Shown here: piece after piece, positions 55,125 through 63,524 of the stretch | Numbering within the stretch: the stretch's first letter is position 1 | How the letters are laid out: each line of letters starts with the position of its first letter | NCBI RefSeq assembly: GCF_024198215.1 | Contig: NZ_JAKCFA010000035.1 | Span: 1-64,000, forward strand | Length of the DNA: 64,000 bases | Reading direction: 5' to 3' | Source of the DNA: Myxococcus qinghaiensis | Lineage (GTDB): Bacteria; Myxococcota; Myxococcia; Myxococcales; Myxococcaceae | Made by a program: the position numbers and the translations under genes | Notes under the pieces: generated by a model | What the model saw: the letters and a program-made list of their open reading frames with translations, nothing else | What the model was told of the DNA's origin: nothing | Database searches by the model: none

Positions 55125-56639
55125 CTACGAGGCGCGCTTGGGGGCGCGCAGGTCGGTGATGGGCAGCGGGTGACGCGTGCCATGGGGCGAGACGAGGGCC
55201 GCGTTGAGGACGAAGTCCTGGCCCATGCGCAGCTCCAGGGTGGTGGGCCCCTTGTGCGTGGTGCGCCAGTCCAGGTCGATTCGCACGGTGCCGAGCAGCT
55301 CGCGGTCCACCGTGGTGGTGTCGAGCGACTCGAAGAGGGCGACGGAGATGGGGCCGGGGATGAGCGGCAGCTCCAGCGTGACGGACTTCGTAGCGGGCAC
55401 GGGGGTGTTGGCGGGGATGACCTCGTGCTGCGCGCCGCCGGGCACCATGATGCCGATGGGCATGGGGACCACGTCCGCCAGCCCGCTGATGCCGCGCGCC
55501 AGGTTGCGCCCCAGAATCGCCGCGCCCACGGCCACGCCCAGCTCCGGGTTGACCTCCTTCTCCGAGGACAGGCGCTTGAAGTGGGCGAAGCGCTGGCGGA
55601 TGACGGGCATGCGCGTCTGGCCGCCCACCAGCACCAGCTCGTCCACCTGCTCGGCCTTCAGCTTGGCGCGCTCCAGCACGTCGTCGCACGCGGACGCGGC
55701 GCGCTCGATGAGCTGGAACACCATCTCCTCCAGCTGCTTGCGCGTGAGCGTGTAGTCGAAGTCGACGAAGCCGCCGTCCTTCTGGGCGATGCAGGGCACG
55801 CGCAGCACGGTGGAGTCCTTCGCGCTGAGCATCATCTTCGCGGACTCGGCGGCGAACACCAGCCGCTGCATCACCACCTGGTTGCCGCGCAGGTCGATGC
55901 CGTGCTGGCGCTGGAAGTCCGTCACCAGCATCTCGACGATGCGCTCATCGAAGTTGGCGCCACCCAGGAACGCGTCACCGCCGGTGGCCAGCACCTTCAC
56001 CACGCGGTTCTGCACCGCGAGCAGCGTGGCGTCGAACGTGCCGCCGCCCAGGTCGAACACCATCACCGTCTGCTCGGGGTTTCGCAGGTTGGCGTAGTAC
56101 AGCGCCGCCGCCGTGGGCTCGTTGACGATGGCGCGCACCTGGAGCCCGCACTGCTGGGCGGCCTGTCGCACCGCCTCGCGCTGGCGGATGCTGGCGTGCG
56201 CGGGCACGGTGAGCACGCACTCGCGGAAGGGCTCCCCGGCCGTGTGGGTCGCCAGCGTGAGCATCTGCCGGATGACCAGCTGGGTGACGTCCGTCAGCGA
56301 CGTCTGCTTCCCGTACATCGTCACCGCGGTGTAGCCGTCCGGGGCCTCCACCAGCTCGAAGGCGTACTTGTCCTTGTGCTGCGTCACGTACTCGGACTGG
56401 AAGCGGCGGCCCAGGAAGCGCTTGGCGCCGAAGACGGTGTGCCGTGGGTCGTCGATGATCTGCCGCCGCGCCGCGTGGCCGACGATGGCCTTGTCCGCCG
56501 CGTGGAACCACACCACCGAAGGCAGCGTGAAGCTCTTGTCCGTCACGGGCACCAACCGCAGCTTGCCCGCCTTGTCGAAGAAGGCCGCCGAGGTGTTGGT
56601 GGTCCCGAAGTCGATTCCGAGGATGGGGGCCGTGCTCAT
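55125..56639 (-). CDS. Hsp70-family protein with truncated substrate domain
   Basis: 504 aa. The nucleotide-binding domain is complete: phosphate 1 loop GIDFGTTNTSAAFF, CVLTVPAHASIRQREAV, phosphate 2 region VFDLGGGTFDATLL, and adenosine motif LVLVGGQTRMPVIRQRF. The substrate-binding beta-sandwich (IMVPGGAQHEVIPANTPVPA) is present but the helical lid of DnaK is missing, as in HscC-like or plasmid-type homologues. No dnaJ or grpE is adjacent. It would be an ATP-driven chaperone or regulator for special clients. The protein is divergent from nothing close; it follows the XRE-cupin gene on the same strand with about 120 nt between. Confidence 0.9.
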   Translation of the reverse strand: MSTAPILGIDFGTTNTSAAFFDKAGKLRLVPVTDKSFTLPSVVWFHAADKAIVGHAARRQIIDDPRHTVFGAKRFLGRRFQSEYVTQHKDKYAFELVEAPDGYTAVTMYGKQTSLTDVTQLVIRQMLTLATHTAGEPFRECVLTVPAHASIRQREAVRQAAQQCGLQVRAIVNEPTAAALYYANLRNPEQTVMVFDLGGGTFDATLLAVQNRVVKVLATGGDAFLGGANFDERIVEMLVTDFQRQHGIDLRGNQVVMQRLVFAAESAKMMLSAKDSTVLRVPCIAQKDGGFVDFDYTLTRKQLEEMVFQLIERAASACDDVLERAKLKAEQVDELVLVGGQTRMPVIRQRFAHFKRLSSEKEVNPELGVAVGAAILGRNLARGISGLADVVPMPIGIMVPGGAQHEVIPANTPVPATKSVTLELPLIPGPISVALFESLDTTTVDRELLGTVRIDLDWRTTHKGPTTLELRMGQDFVLNAALVSPHGTRHPLPITDLRAPKRAS

Positions 56640-56759
56640 TCTCCTCCGAGTCTCCCATGTCCTGAGCGACGGTTCAGCCCCGGAGAGGTGTTGTTCCCCG
56701 GGCGCGCGACTTTTTGTGCCCGCTCGCTGCCATTTCCACCACCCCGGGGGTGGGTGTCC

Positions 56760-57332
56760 CTAGACATGCTCCATCAGCATGACGGCCACGGTATGAGGTG
56801 CGAGCGCCTCGTAGGTGTGGGGCACGTCGCCGGAGAAGGTCGCGTAGTCGCCGGGGCCCAGCTCCACGGAGGCATCGGTGGGGCCCGCGCGCAGGCGGCC
56901 CTTGCTGACGACCAGGTGCTCGACGCTGCCGGGGATGTGGGGCTGGGCGTGGCGGGCGGCGCCGGGCTCCAGGTTGATGACGTAGAGGTCCCTGCGCGCG
57001 CCGGGAGGGCAGGCGGACAGCATGATGCCGGTGAAGTGGGCCTGCTCGGAGCGGATGGCGGCGCCCTCGCCCGCGCGGATGACGCGCACCTCGCGGGTGG
57101 GCGGGTCGACCAGGCGGCTGAAGGGCACGCCCAGGGCCACGGCCAGTGCCCACAGCGTCTCGATGCTGGGGTTGCCGCTACCGGCCTCCAACTGGGACAG
57201 CGTGGACTTGGAGATGTTGGCGCGCCGGGCCAGCTCCGACAGCGACACGTCCGCGCGCTCCCGCTCCCGGCGCAGGGCGATGGCGATGGCATCCAGCGGG
57301 CTGGGTGGCTTGGGCGTTCGTTTTACCGGCAT
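56760..57332 (-). CDS. XRE-cupin transcriptional regulator
   Basis: 190 aa. An N-terminal helix-turn-helix (SLSELARRANISKSTLSQLE, then AGSGNPSIETLWALAVALGV) is joined to a cupin sensor (VEHLVVSKGRLRAGPTDASV, GPGDYATFSGDVPHTYEAL). This is the standard repressor type next to AzlCD-like or amino-acid exporters; the cupin pocket probably binds an amino acid or analogue. The ATG at 57332 abuts an inverted repeat that is a likely self-operator. It is divergent from azlC with only 47 nt between. Confidence 0.93.
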   Translation of the reverse strand: MPVKRTPKPPSPLDAIAIALRRERERADVSLSELARRANISKSTLSQLEAGSGNPSIETLWALAVALGVPFSRLVDPPTREVRVIRAGEGAAIRSEQAHFTGIMLSACPPGARRDLYVINLEPGAARHAQPHIPGSVEHLVVSKGRLRAGPTDASVELGPGDYATFSGDVPHTYEALAPHTVAVMLMEHV

Positions 57333-57333
57333 G

Positions 57334-57355
57334 GTCGTTCTTATTGACGAACGAC
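57334..57355. promoter_or_regulatory. inverted repeat between the XRE-cupin gene and azlC (probable operator)
   Basis: GTCGTTC and GAACGAC are perfect 7-bp inverted arms separated by 8 nt (TTATTGAC), in the 47-nt divergent gap. The arms overlap the region where both start sites must lie, so binding by the XRE protein would repress both itself and azlCD. A TTGACG inside could be the -35 of the azlC promoter. Confidence 0.6.
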
Positions 57356-57379
57356 AGGCTTCTGTCCACATTGGTGCGC

Positions 57380-58072
57380 ATGGGAAACGTGGATCGCGCC
57401 CTCGTCCGGGATGTGGGTGCCGTGGCGCTGGCGTCCGGAGTGGTGGGCGTGTCGTTTGGCGCGCTCGCGGTGGCGGCGGGGCTGTCGGTGTGGATGGCCC
57501 TGTTCATGTCGGTGGTGGTGTTCGCGGGGGGCGCGCAGTTCGTCGCGGTGGGCATGGTGGCGGCGGGGGCCACGCCGGTGGCGGCGGTGTTCGCGGGGCT
57601 GTTGCTCAACGCGCGGCATCTGCCGTTCGGAATGGCGGTGGCGGACGTGCTGGGGAAGCGGTGGCCCATGCGGTTGTTGGGCGCGCACTTGATGGTGGAT
57701 GAGTCGGTGGCCTTCGCCCTGGCGCAGCGCGAGCCGGGGCGCAAGCGCGCCGCCTATTGGTTGTGTGGGGGCATGCTGTTCGTGGCGTGGAATATGGGCG
57801 TCGTGGTGGGCGGCTGGGCGGGTCGCACGGTGGGCAACCCGGAGCTCCTGGGGCTCGACGCGGCGTTCCCCGCGAGCATGCTCGCGCTGCTGTTGCCGTC
57901 GCTGCTTCCGCCCAAGGAGGCGGACGCGTCCGAGGTGGTGAAGCGCAAGGCCACCAAGGGGCGGCGGGTGGCGCTGGTGGGCGCGCTCATCGCCCTGGCG
58001 GCGACGCCGTTGTTGCCCGCGGGTGTGCCGGTGTTGCTGTCGATTCTCGCCGTGGGAGTGGCCCTGCGATGA
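57380..58072 (+). CDS. azlC: AzlC-family branched-chain amino acid exporter, large subunit
   Basis: 230 aa with about seven membrane helices. Family signatures are VVGVSFGALAVAAGLSVWMA, VVVFAGGAQFVAVGMVAAGA, LLLNARHLPFGMAVADVLGK, the MVDESVAFAL segment and the AAYWLCGGMLFVAWNMG helix. With AzlD it exports branched-chain or related amino acids. The ATG at 57380 is set by the divergent regulator gene and the operator. Four-base overlap with azlD. Confidence 0.93.
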   Translation: MGNVDRALVRDVGAVALASGVVGVSFGALAVAAGLSVWMALFMSVVVFAGGAQFVAVGMVAAGATPVAAVFAGLLLNARHLPFGMAVADVLGKRWPMRLLGAHLMVDESVAFALAQREPGRKRAAYWLCGGMLFVAWNMGVVVGGWAGRTVGNPELLGLDAAFPASMLALLLPSLLPPKEADASEVVKRKATKGRRVALVGALIALAATPLLPAGVPVLLSILAVGVALR

Positions 58073-58377
58073 CGCTGTTGCCCATTCTGGTGTTGGCGGT
58101 AGGGACGTTCGGCTTTCGCATCGCGGGGCCGTTGTTGAGCGAGCGGCTCCAGCTGTCAGCGAGGGTGCAGGAGCTGATGTCCATGGCGACCATCGCGATG
58201 CTGGCGGCGCTGGTGGCCACGTCGACGTTGATGGCGCAGGGAGGCTTCGCGGGGTGGGCGCGGCCGGCGGGGGTGTTCGTCGGTGCGCTCTTGGCCTGGC
58301 GTCGGCTGCCCTTCATCGCGGTGGTGGTGGCGGCGGCCGTCACCGCGGCGGGACTGCGCCTGCTCGGGGTTCCGTAG
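58069..58377 (+). CDS. azlD: AzlD-family exporter small subunit
   Basis: 102 aa with three to four helices: LLPILVLAVGTFGFRIAGPL, LMSMATIAMLAALVATSTLM and LPFIAVVVAAAVTAAGLRLL. The ATGA overlap with azlC gives coupling. It forms the export complex with AzlC. Confidence 0.9.
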   Translation: MTLLPILVLAVGTFGFRIAGPLLSERLQLSARVQELMSMATIAMLAALVATSTLMAQGGFAGWARPAGVFVGALLAWRRLPFIAVVVAAAVTAAGLRLLGVP

Positions 58378-58392
58378 CACTGAGAGGAACAG

Positions 58393-58419
58393 GGCCCGCT
58401 CCGGAACAGGGAGCGGGCC
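58393..58419. terminator. bidirectional terminator between azlD and the convergent lipoprotein gene
   Basis: A perfect 10-bp stem GGCCCGCTCC/GGAGCGGGCC with loop GGAACAG, 16 nt after the azlD stop and 10 nt from the stop of the opposing gene. It can serve both strands. Confidence 0.75.
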
Positions 58420-58428
58420 GTGAGGCCC

Positions 58429-58692
58429 TCAGGGACAGGTGCCCTGGTTGTATCGCTTGGGATAGGGCGTCAGGGCCCCGGTGAAGACCGGCTCCGCGCC
58501 ACACGTGCACTGCATCGTGCCGAGCACCGTCGTATAGGTCTTGTCGTAATACTTGATGAGGTACTGGCTGTCGCAGACGGCCTGCGCGGACACCTCACCC
58601 TCGGGCGAGGGGACTTCGGTTCCGCCTTCGTTTCCACCACCGCAGCCGACCAACAGTGCCGCCGCCAGCAATCCTCCGACAATGCCTCGCAT
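58429..58692 (-). CDS. small DUF6289-like lipoprotein
   Basis: 87 aa. GGAGGACGC precedes the ATG. The signal ends GLLAAALLVGC (lipobox). The mature part (VCDSQYLIKYYDKTYTTVLG, TMQCTCGAEPVFTGALT) resembles the DUF6289 group of short myxobacterial proteins with a YYDKTYTT-type strand and Cys pair. Function unknown. Convergent with azlD. Confidence 0.78.
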   Translation of the reverse strand: MRGIVGGLLAAALLVGCGGGNEGGTEVPSPEGEVSAQAVCDSQYLIKYYDKTYTTVLGTMQCTCGAEPVFTGALTPYPKRYNQGTCP

Positions 58693-58825
58693 GCGTCCTC
58701 CAGGAACGGGTCTCAGGTGCGTGTTGCACGTCGAGATTAGGTGATTGAACACGCCACTGAAACCTCGCGGCCGATGACGCGGCGCGCCCCTGGTTTTGCA
58801 GACAACCGTGGACGAAACCTTCAGT

Positions 58826-58837
58826 CTGTCTAGACAG
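58826..58837. promoter_or_regulatory. 12-bp perfect palindrome upstream of the Asp-rich lipoprotein gene
   Basis: CTGTCTAGACAG lies 74 nt before the ATG at 58912, in the 219-nt divergent region. It could be an operator for the lipoprotein gene. No -35/-10 pair is clear around it. Confidence 0.3.
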
Positions 58838-58911
58838 CGAAGCGGTTCGTGAGTGACGAATCAAGCAACCGACCTGGCGCCAGCCGCCGTGAGTCGTGGT
58901 AGCTGCGATAC

Positions 58912-60318
58912 ATGAGAACGAACGGACGATGGTTCGGATTGACGTTGCTGACGGCAGCCCTCTGCCTCGCGGCCTGTGACTCGGACGACGACACCCCGGG
59001 GCCGGATGACGCGGGCGTGGGGGATGCCGGCACGGCGGACGCCGGAGGCTCGGATGCAGGGGCCGACGCTGGCCCCACGGACCCCAGCTCCGAGCAGGGT
59101 GACGGCGTCTCTCGCGAGTCCACGGTGGTGGGTGGACACTCGGTGGACCGCTACACGTGGACGGACTCGCGGGGTCGCCCTCGCACGGTGTCGCTGAAGC
59201 GGCAGACGTCCGCGGGCAATGGCGGCTATGCCGTCCAGTTGACCTATCAGGTCCAGGCCGGCGCGGACTGGCGCACGGTGACGGTGGATGGCACGGCGGG
59301 CGGTGAGAGCGGCTTCGGCTACTTCGTCGGACACGAGCTGTACCGCACGTTCGACAACGGCGCGTCCGGCACCATCGCGGGGCTGCATGGAGAGGATGAC
59401 TCGCCGCTGGGGTATGGCTTCGCGGTGCAGGGCTCGCACTCGGCCATCCTCCCGGGCTCCACGTCCGCCAGCCACACCTTCACGACGGCCTATCCGAAGT
59501 GGGGCACCCGCGTCGCCATGCCGGATGTGACGGCGAATACGCCCGCGGCGCTGGCGGCCCATCAGAAGTTCATGGTGCCCATCACCCTGCGGTGGGTGTT
59601 CGAGAAGGGCACGGACTTCCCGCGCCTCGACACCCGGTTGGACCTGGGCGAGGCGGTGGCGGGGCAGCTGTCCTTCGACATGCGCGGGCCCTACGGCGTC
59701 GTGGAGTTCGCGGACTCGGACACCCAGGCCCCGCTCAGCAACGTGCAGTGGGGTGACACGCGCAATCACTTCACCACGCAGGCCCCCGTGGCGGGCTCGT
59801 TGACGACGCAGGCGAACTGGACGTGGAACGAGCCCATCGGCGCCACGCGCAAGTATCACAGCCTGCTCGCGCGCCACTCGGGCACGGGCGTGCTGTACGA
59901 GCTGGGCCTCGTCGAGTTGAAGCTGGGCCAGGACGCGGGGCTCGTATACGGCGGCTACAGCACCAACAACGGCTCGACGAAGGCGGCCACGGGACGGGCG
60001 CTGTTGAGCGGGGACTTCTCCGCGGGCGAGTGGCCCTTCCAGTCCGCGCAGTACAGCGGACTCAATCCGAACACGGGCGTGACGGGGAAGAAGTTCGCGT
60101 GGGGCTCCAGCCCGTTCTACGGCTCGGCGCTCGCCAGCGTGTACTTCAACAACGACTTCAGCTCGCCCATCAGCGCCTTCCCCGCGAGCAAGGCGCTGCT
60201 CTACCGGACCTGCGTGGTGCTGGGCGTCTCACCCTTCACCGACGCGAGCCGGAAGTCCCTGACGCGCACGGTGGCGGAGAGCGCGTCCCCGAGCTGCGCG
60301 ACGGCCGAGCCGCTCTGA
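58912..60318 (+). CDS. large lipoprotein of unknown function
   Basis: 468 aa. A clear lipobox (LTAALCLAAC) is followed by an Asp/Ala/Gly-rich spacer at residues 20-65 (GDAGTADAGGSDAGADAGPT). The mature domain (about 70-460) is beta-rich: SVDRYTWTDSRGRPRTVSLK, VQLTYQVQAGADWRTVTV, SFDMRGPYGVVEFADSDTQ and YGGYSTNNGSTKAATGRAL. It may be a carbohydrate- or surface-binding protein; no catalytic residues can be pointed to. Such Asp/Ala-rich linkers after the lipobox are common in exported myxobacterial lipoproteins. Confidence 0.85.
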   Translation: MRTNGRWFGLTLLTAALCLAACDSDDDTPGPDDAGVGDAGTADAGGSDAGADAGPTDPSSEQGDGVSRESTVVGGHSVDRYTWTDSRGRPRTVSLKRQTSAGNGGYAVQLTYQVQAGADWRTVTVDGTAGGESGFGYFVGHELYRTFDNGASGTIAGLHGEDDSPLGYGFAVQGSHSAILPGSTSASHTFTTAYPKWGTRVAMPDVTANTPAALAAHQKFMVPITLRWVFEKGTDFPRLDTRLDLGEAVAGQLSFDMRGPYGVVEFADSDTQAPLSNVQWGDTRNHFTTQAPVAGSLTTQANWTWNEPIGATRKYHSLLARHSGTGVLYELGLVELKLGQDAGLVYGGYSTNNGSTKAATGRALLSGDFSAGEWPFQSAQYSGLNPNTGVTGKKFAWGSSPFYGSALASVYFNNDFSSPISAFPASKALLYRTCVVLGVSPFTDASRKSLTRTVAESASPSCATAEPL

Positions 60319-60511
60319 GTCTGGTTGGAAGTCCATCTTCACCAAGGCTGGGGTCCGCAGCCGTCGGGAGTTCATGCCCGGCTCGTGGGGACCTCGGCCG
60401 CGCTGGCTCCGGGCGCCATCACCGCCAGGGGCGCCTGATGCGAATCAATCCCAGGCCGGCCAAGGGGCCCCTCCGCACTCAAGCGGGGGGGGGCGATGAT
60501 AGGCTGAGACC

Positions 60512-61009
60512 ATGAAGACGTTGATGGATTGGCTCATGATTCTCCTGCCATTCGCCGGGCTTGTCTTGCTCTGGGTCGTCTCGATGGTGCGCGAGAATCA
60601 GCGAGCCGAAAAGCTATACCAGTTCATCGAGGAGGGCGCGCTGAACGAGGTCCAGTCCATGTTCTCGAAGCAGGCTTTCCCGAACCTGCGAACACTGGTC
60701 GTCGCGCGCTCCATCGAAAGAGCCGTTGAAGCAAGACAGCCTGCTGTCCTCGACTATCTCCTGAGCACGGACCTGAAGCTGCTGACGTCTGCTCAGAAGC
60801 TCGGTTCGTTCCTCCACGAGCAGTCACTGCGAGGTGGCTGGAGAGGCCTTGTGCTCTGGCGGTTTCGAACCGCGCATCAATTCGAGCCCTGGAGGGATTT
60901 GAGCAAGAAGGACAAATCGAAGTTGAGGAACAGGGCCTCTCGCGGCGGTATGGCGGAGGCCTCAAAAGCCCAGCTTCGTCATGAGCTGGGCCGATGGACT
61001 GTTTCATGA
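60512..61009 (+). CDS. orphan protein with N-terminal membrane anchor (lower GC)
   Basis: 165 aa. Residues 5-26 (MDWLMILLPFAGLVLLWVVS) form one membrane helix. The rest is a soluble helical part (AEKLYQFIEEGALNEVQSMF and RTLVVARSIERAVEARQPAV), perhaps a single ankyrin/TPR-like bundle. The GC content and codon use are clearly lower than in the neighbours, suggesting relatively recent acquisition. A run of nine G lies 19-27 nt upstream of the ATG. The 193-nt region before it shows no other feature. Function unknown. Confidence 0.7.
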   Translation: MKTLMDWLMILLPFAGLVLLWVVSMVRENQRAEKLYQFIEEGALNEVQSMFSKQAFPNLRTLVVARSIERAVEARQPAVLDYLLSTDLKLLTSAQKLGSFLHEQSLRGGWRGLVLWRFRTAHQFEPWRDLSKKDKSKLRNRASRGGMAEASKAQLRHELGRWTVS

Positions 61010-61024
61010 CGGAGGCAACGTGGG

Positions 61025-62524
61025 TCAGGCCTCGGACGAGCCCCGCCGCAGTCCCAGGGCCTTCATTTTTTTATAGAAATGTCCCCGCTCCAGGTCGAGC
61101 AGCCGCGCCGCCTCCGTCACATTGTCGTGAGTGTGGGCAAGCACATACAAGATGATCTCCCGCTCGGCGTCCTCCACCTGTTCGCGGAAGGTCTTGTCGG
61201 CCCGGGGCTGGAAGCCCGCCTGGACGGGCGCTGACACTGGGGGAAGGGGAGCCACCAGGGCCGGAGCCGGCGTGCTGGCCGCCGCCACCACGGCCGAATC
61301 GACGGTGGGAGGAGGCGGAGCCAGTGCCGCCGTCGCTTCCACCGGAGGAGGCACGCCACCGCGCCCTCGGGGCAGCAGCTCCAGCGCGTCCGAGCGGGTG
61401 ACGATGGGGCCTTCGCAGAGGATGGCCAGCCGCTCGACCAGGTTGCGCAGCTCGCGCACGTTGCCTGGATAGTCATAAGCGCTCATCACCGACAGCGCGT
61501 CCGGAGACAGCGTCAGCGGGCGGCGCCCGTTCTTCGCGCACGCCTCGCGGAGGAACGTCCCCATGAGGTCCGGCAGGTCCTCGCGCCGCTCGCGCAGGGG
61601 CGGCGAGTGAATCTGGACGACGTTGATGCGGTAATACAAATCCTCGCGGAAGCGCCCCGCGGAGATCTCCTTCTCCAGATTCTTGTTCGTCGCCGCGATG
61701 ACCCGCACGTCCACCTTGAGCGTCTCCGCGCCGCCCACCCGCTCCAGCTCGCCCTCCTGCAGCACGCGCAGGAGCTTGGCCTGCATCGCCGGCGGCATGT
61801 CCCCAATCTCGTCGAGGAACAGCGTGCCTTCGTGAGCCAGCTCGAACTTGCCGCGCCGCACGCTCACCGCGCCGGTGAAGGCGCCCTTCTCATGTCCGAA
61901 CAGTTCGCTTTCAATCAACTCGTGCGGCACCGCCGCGCAGTTGAGCTTCACGAACGGGTTGGCCTTGCGCCGCGAGTTCTGATGCAGCGCCCGGGCGATG
62001 AGCTCCTTGCCCGTGCCGTTCTCCCCCGTAATCAGCACCCGCCCTTCGGAGGGCGCCGTGCGCTGGATGAGCGAGAAGATGCGCTGCATGGCCGGGCCGC
62101 TGCCCACCATGTCGTAGCGCCCCAACTGCTCGCGCAGCTCGCGCAGTTCCTCCATCGCCGCCTGGTGCTTGAGCACGTTGCGCAGCGCCACGAGCAGCCG
62201 CTCCCGGGCGATGGGCTTCTCCAGGAAGTCGCGCGCGCCCAACTGGGTCGCCTTCACCGCCGTGTCGATGGTGCCGTGCCCCGACATCATGATGACGGGC
62301 AGCTCCGGCTTGAGCTCCGTGAGCCGGGCCAGCGCCGTCAGCCCATCCATGTCCGGCATCTTCACGTCCATCAACACCGCGTCCACCGGACGCGCGCTCA
62401 CCACATCGAGCGCCACCTGGCCGCTGGCCGCCAGGTGTGTCTGATACCCCGCAAGCTGTAACGACTGGCTCAGGGTCAGCAGAATGTTCTTCTCGTCATC
62501 GACGATGAGGACGGATGCGGGCAT
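61025..62524 (-). CDS. crdA: NtrC-family response regulator, probable CrdA
   Basis: 499 aa. The receiver domain has Asp53 in [13 protein letters not shown] as the acceptor. The AAA+ domain (about 145-375) has Walker A GENGTGKE, the sigma-54-contacting GAFTGA loop, Walker [13 protein letters not shown] and R-finger region [17 protein letters not shown] Pro/Ala linker and a Fis-type helix-turn-helix ([20 protein letters not shown]) complete it. It activates sigma-54 promoters. In M. xanthus the NtrC-like gene divergent from crdB-cheW3 of the Che3 cluster is crdA, controlling the timing of development. The identical layout here supports the name. Confidence 0.88.
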   Translation of the reverse strand: MPASVLIVDDEKNILLTLSQSLQLAGYQTHLAASGQVALDVVSARPVDAVLMDVKMPDMDGLTALARLTELKPELPVIMMSGHGTIDTAVKATQLGARDFLEKPIARERLLVALRNVLKHQAAMEELRELREQLGRYDMVGSGPAMQRIFSLIQRTAPSEGRVLITGENGTGKELIARALHQNSRRKANPFVKLNCAAVPHELIESELFGHEKGAFTGAVSVRRGKFELAHEGTLFLDEIGDMPPAMQAKLLRVLQEGELERVGGAETLKVDVRVIAATNKNLEKEISAGRFREDLYYRINVVQIHSPPLRERREDLPDLMGTFLREACAKNGRRPLTLSPDALSVMSAYDYPGNVRELRNLVERLAILCEGPIVTRSDALELLPRGRGGVPPPVEATAALAPPPPTVDSAVVAAASTPAPALVAPLPPVSAPVQAGFQPRADKTFREQVEDAEREIILYVLAHTHDNVTEAARLLDLERGHFYKKMKALGLRRGSSEA

Positions 62525-62693
62525 GTGGGGCGCTCCCGGCCGGGGGCCACGTCACGCGGCCGCTTCACGGGCAAGGGCCACAATCTCACGGAAATTATTT
62601 GGACATTCAAGGGTTTCGGGGCGCGGGGGGGTGTCTCGAAAGGGACAAATGCTTTGACTCACCCTGGTGACTGCGACTACACGCGACCCGAAT

Positions 62694-62724
62694 ACCCGCC
62701 CCCTGCGGGTGCTTCTTTCGTTTC
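62694..62724 (+). promoter_or_regulatory. hairpin plus T-rich tract in the crdB leader
   Basis: ACCCGC/GCGGGT form a 6-bp stem with loop CCCCT, followed within a few bases by CTTCTTTCGTTT. It lies 20 nt before the crdB ribosome binding site. It resembles a weak terminator or attenuator for the che3 operon. Further up, a TTGACT hexamer at 62653 could be a -35 box, without a good -10. Confidence 0.35.
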
Positions 62725-62744
62725 CAAGATTTTCGGGAGGAATG

Positions 62745-63497
62745 ATGCGTCGGATTTCTCTTTGGGCGGGCCTCGGCCTCGCCATGGCCGTGCTGACCGG
62801 CTGCCCCCCCAGCTATCCCAACTGCAATGACGATTCGACCTGCTCGGAGAAGGGCGAGGTTTGCGTCCAGGGTCAGTGCCAGGAGTGCGCCACCGACGCG
62901 AACTGCAAGGAGGGCTTCACGTGCCAGGGCAACAAGTGCGCGCCCAAGCCCCCCGAGTGCACGGTGGACAACCAGTGCGGTGATGGCCGCATCTGCGAGG
63001 CCGGCAAGTGCGCCGAGGCCCAGTGCAAGGACGACTCCGCGTGCCCCTCCGGCGGCAAGTGCCAGGCGGGCCGCTGCCAGGCCCCCACCGACACCTGCGC
63101 GTCCAACTCCGACTGCGGTGAGGGTCAGGAGTGCAGCTCCGGCCGTTGCGTGACGGCCTCCGCCGACAAGTGCGACTGGAGCCCGGTGCGCTTCGGCTTC
63201 AACGAGTCCTCCCTGACCTCCGAGGCCCAGCAGCGCCTGTCCGACCTGGCCACGTGCCTGAAGACGGGCCAGCAGGGCAAGCTGACCCTGGCGGGCCACG
63301 CCGACGAGCGCGGCACGGAGGAGTACAACCTCCAGCTGTCCAACCGCCGCGCGCAGGCCGTCAAGCGCTACCTGACGGACCTGGGCGTGAAGTCCAACTC
63401 GGTGACGACGGTGGGTTACGGTGAGACCCGCCCGGCGAGCAACGCCTCGTCCGAGGACGCCTGGTCCGAGAACCGCCGCGTCGAGTTCCAGCGCTAG
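62745..63497 (+). CDS. crdB: OmpA-domain lipoprotein with Cys-rich repeats, probable CrdB
   Basis: 250 aa. The signal ends AVLTGC (lipobox). Residues 25-145 hold five Cys-rich units of the type CxxDxxCxxGxxCxxGxC (for example CNDDSTCSEKGEVCVQGQC and CASNSDCGEGQECSSGRC), probably disulfide-bonded. The C-terminal Pal/OmpA domain (VRFGFNESSLTSEAQQRLS, TLAGHADERGTEEYNLQLSN, RRVEFQR) binds peptidoglycan. It may tie the Che3 system to the cell envelope. ATG 62745 follows GGGAGGA; ATG 62742 is possible. It is the first gene of the che3 operon, divergent from crdA. Confidence 0.85.
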   Translation: MRRISLWAGLGLAMAVLTGCPPSYPNCNDDSTCSEKGEVCVQGQCQECATDANCKEGFTCQGNKCAPKPPECTVDNQCGDGRICEAGKCAEAQCKDDSACPSGGKCQAGRCQAPTDTCASNSDCGEGQECSSGRCVTASADKCDWSPVRFGFNESSLTSEAQQRLSDLATCLKTGQQGKLTLAGHADERGTEEYNLQLSNRRAQAVKRYLTDLGVKSNSVTTVGYGETRPASNASSEDAWSENRRVEFQR

Positions 63498-63524
63498 TTG
63501 AGGCTGGGGTAGGCTGTGCGCCAC

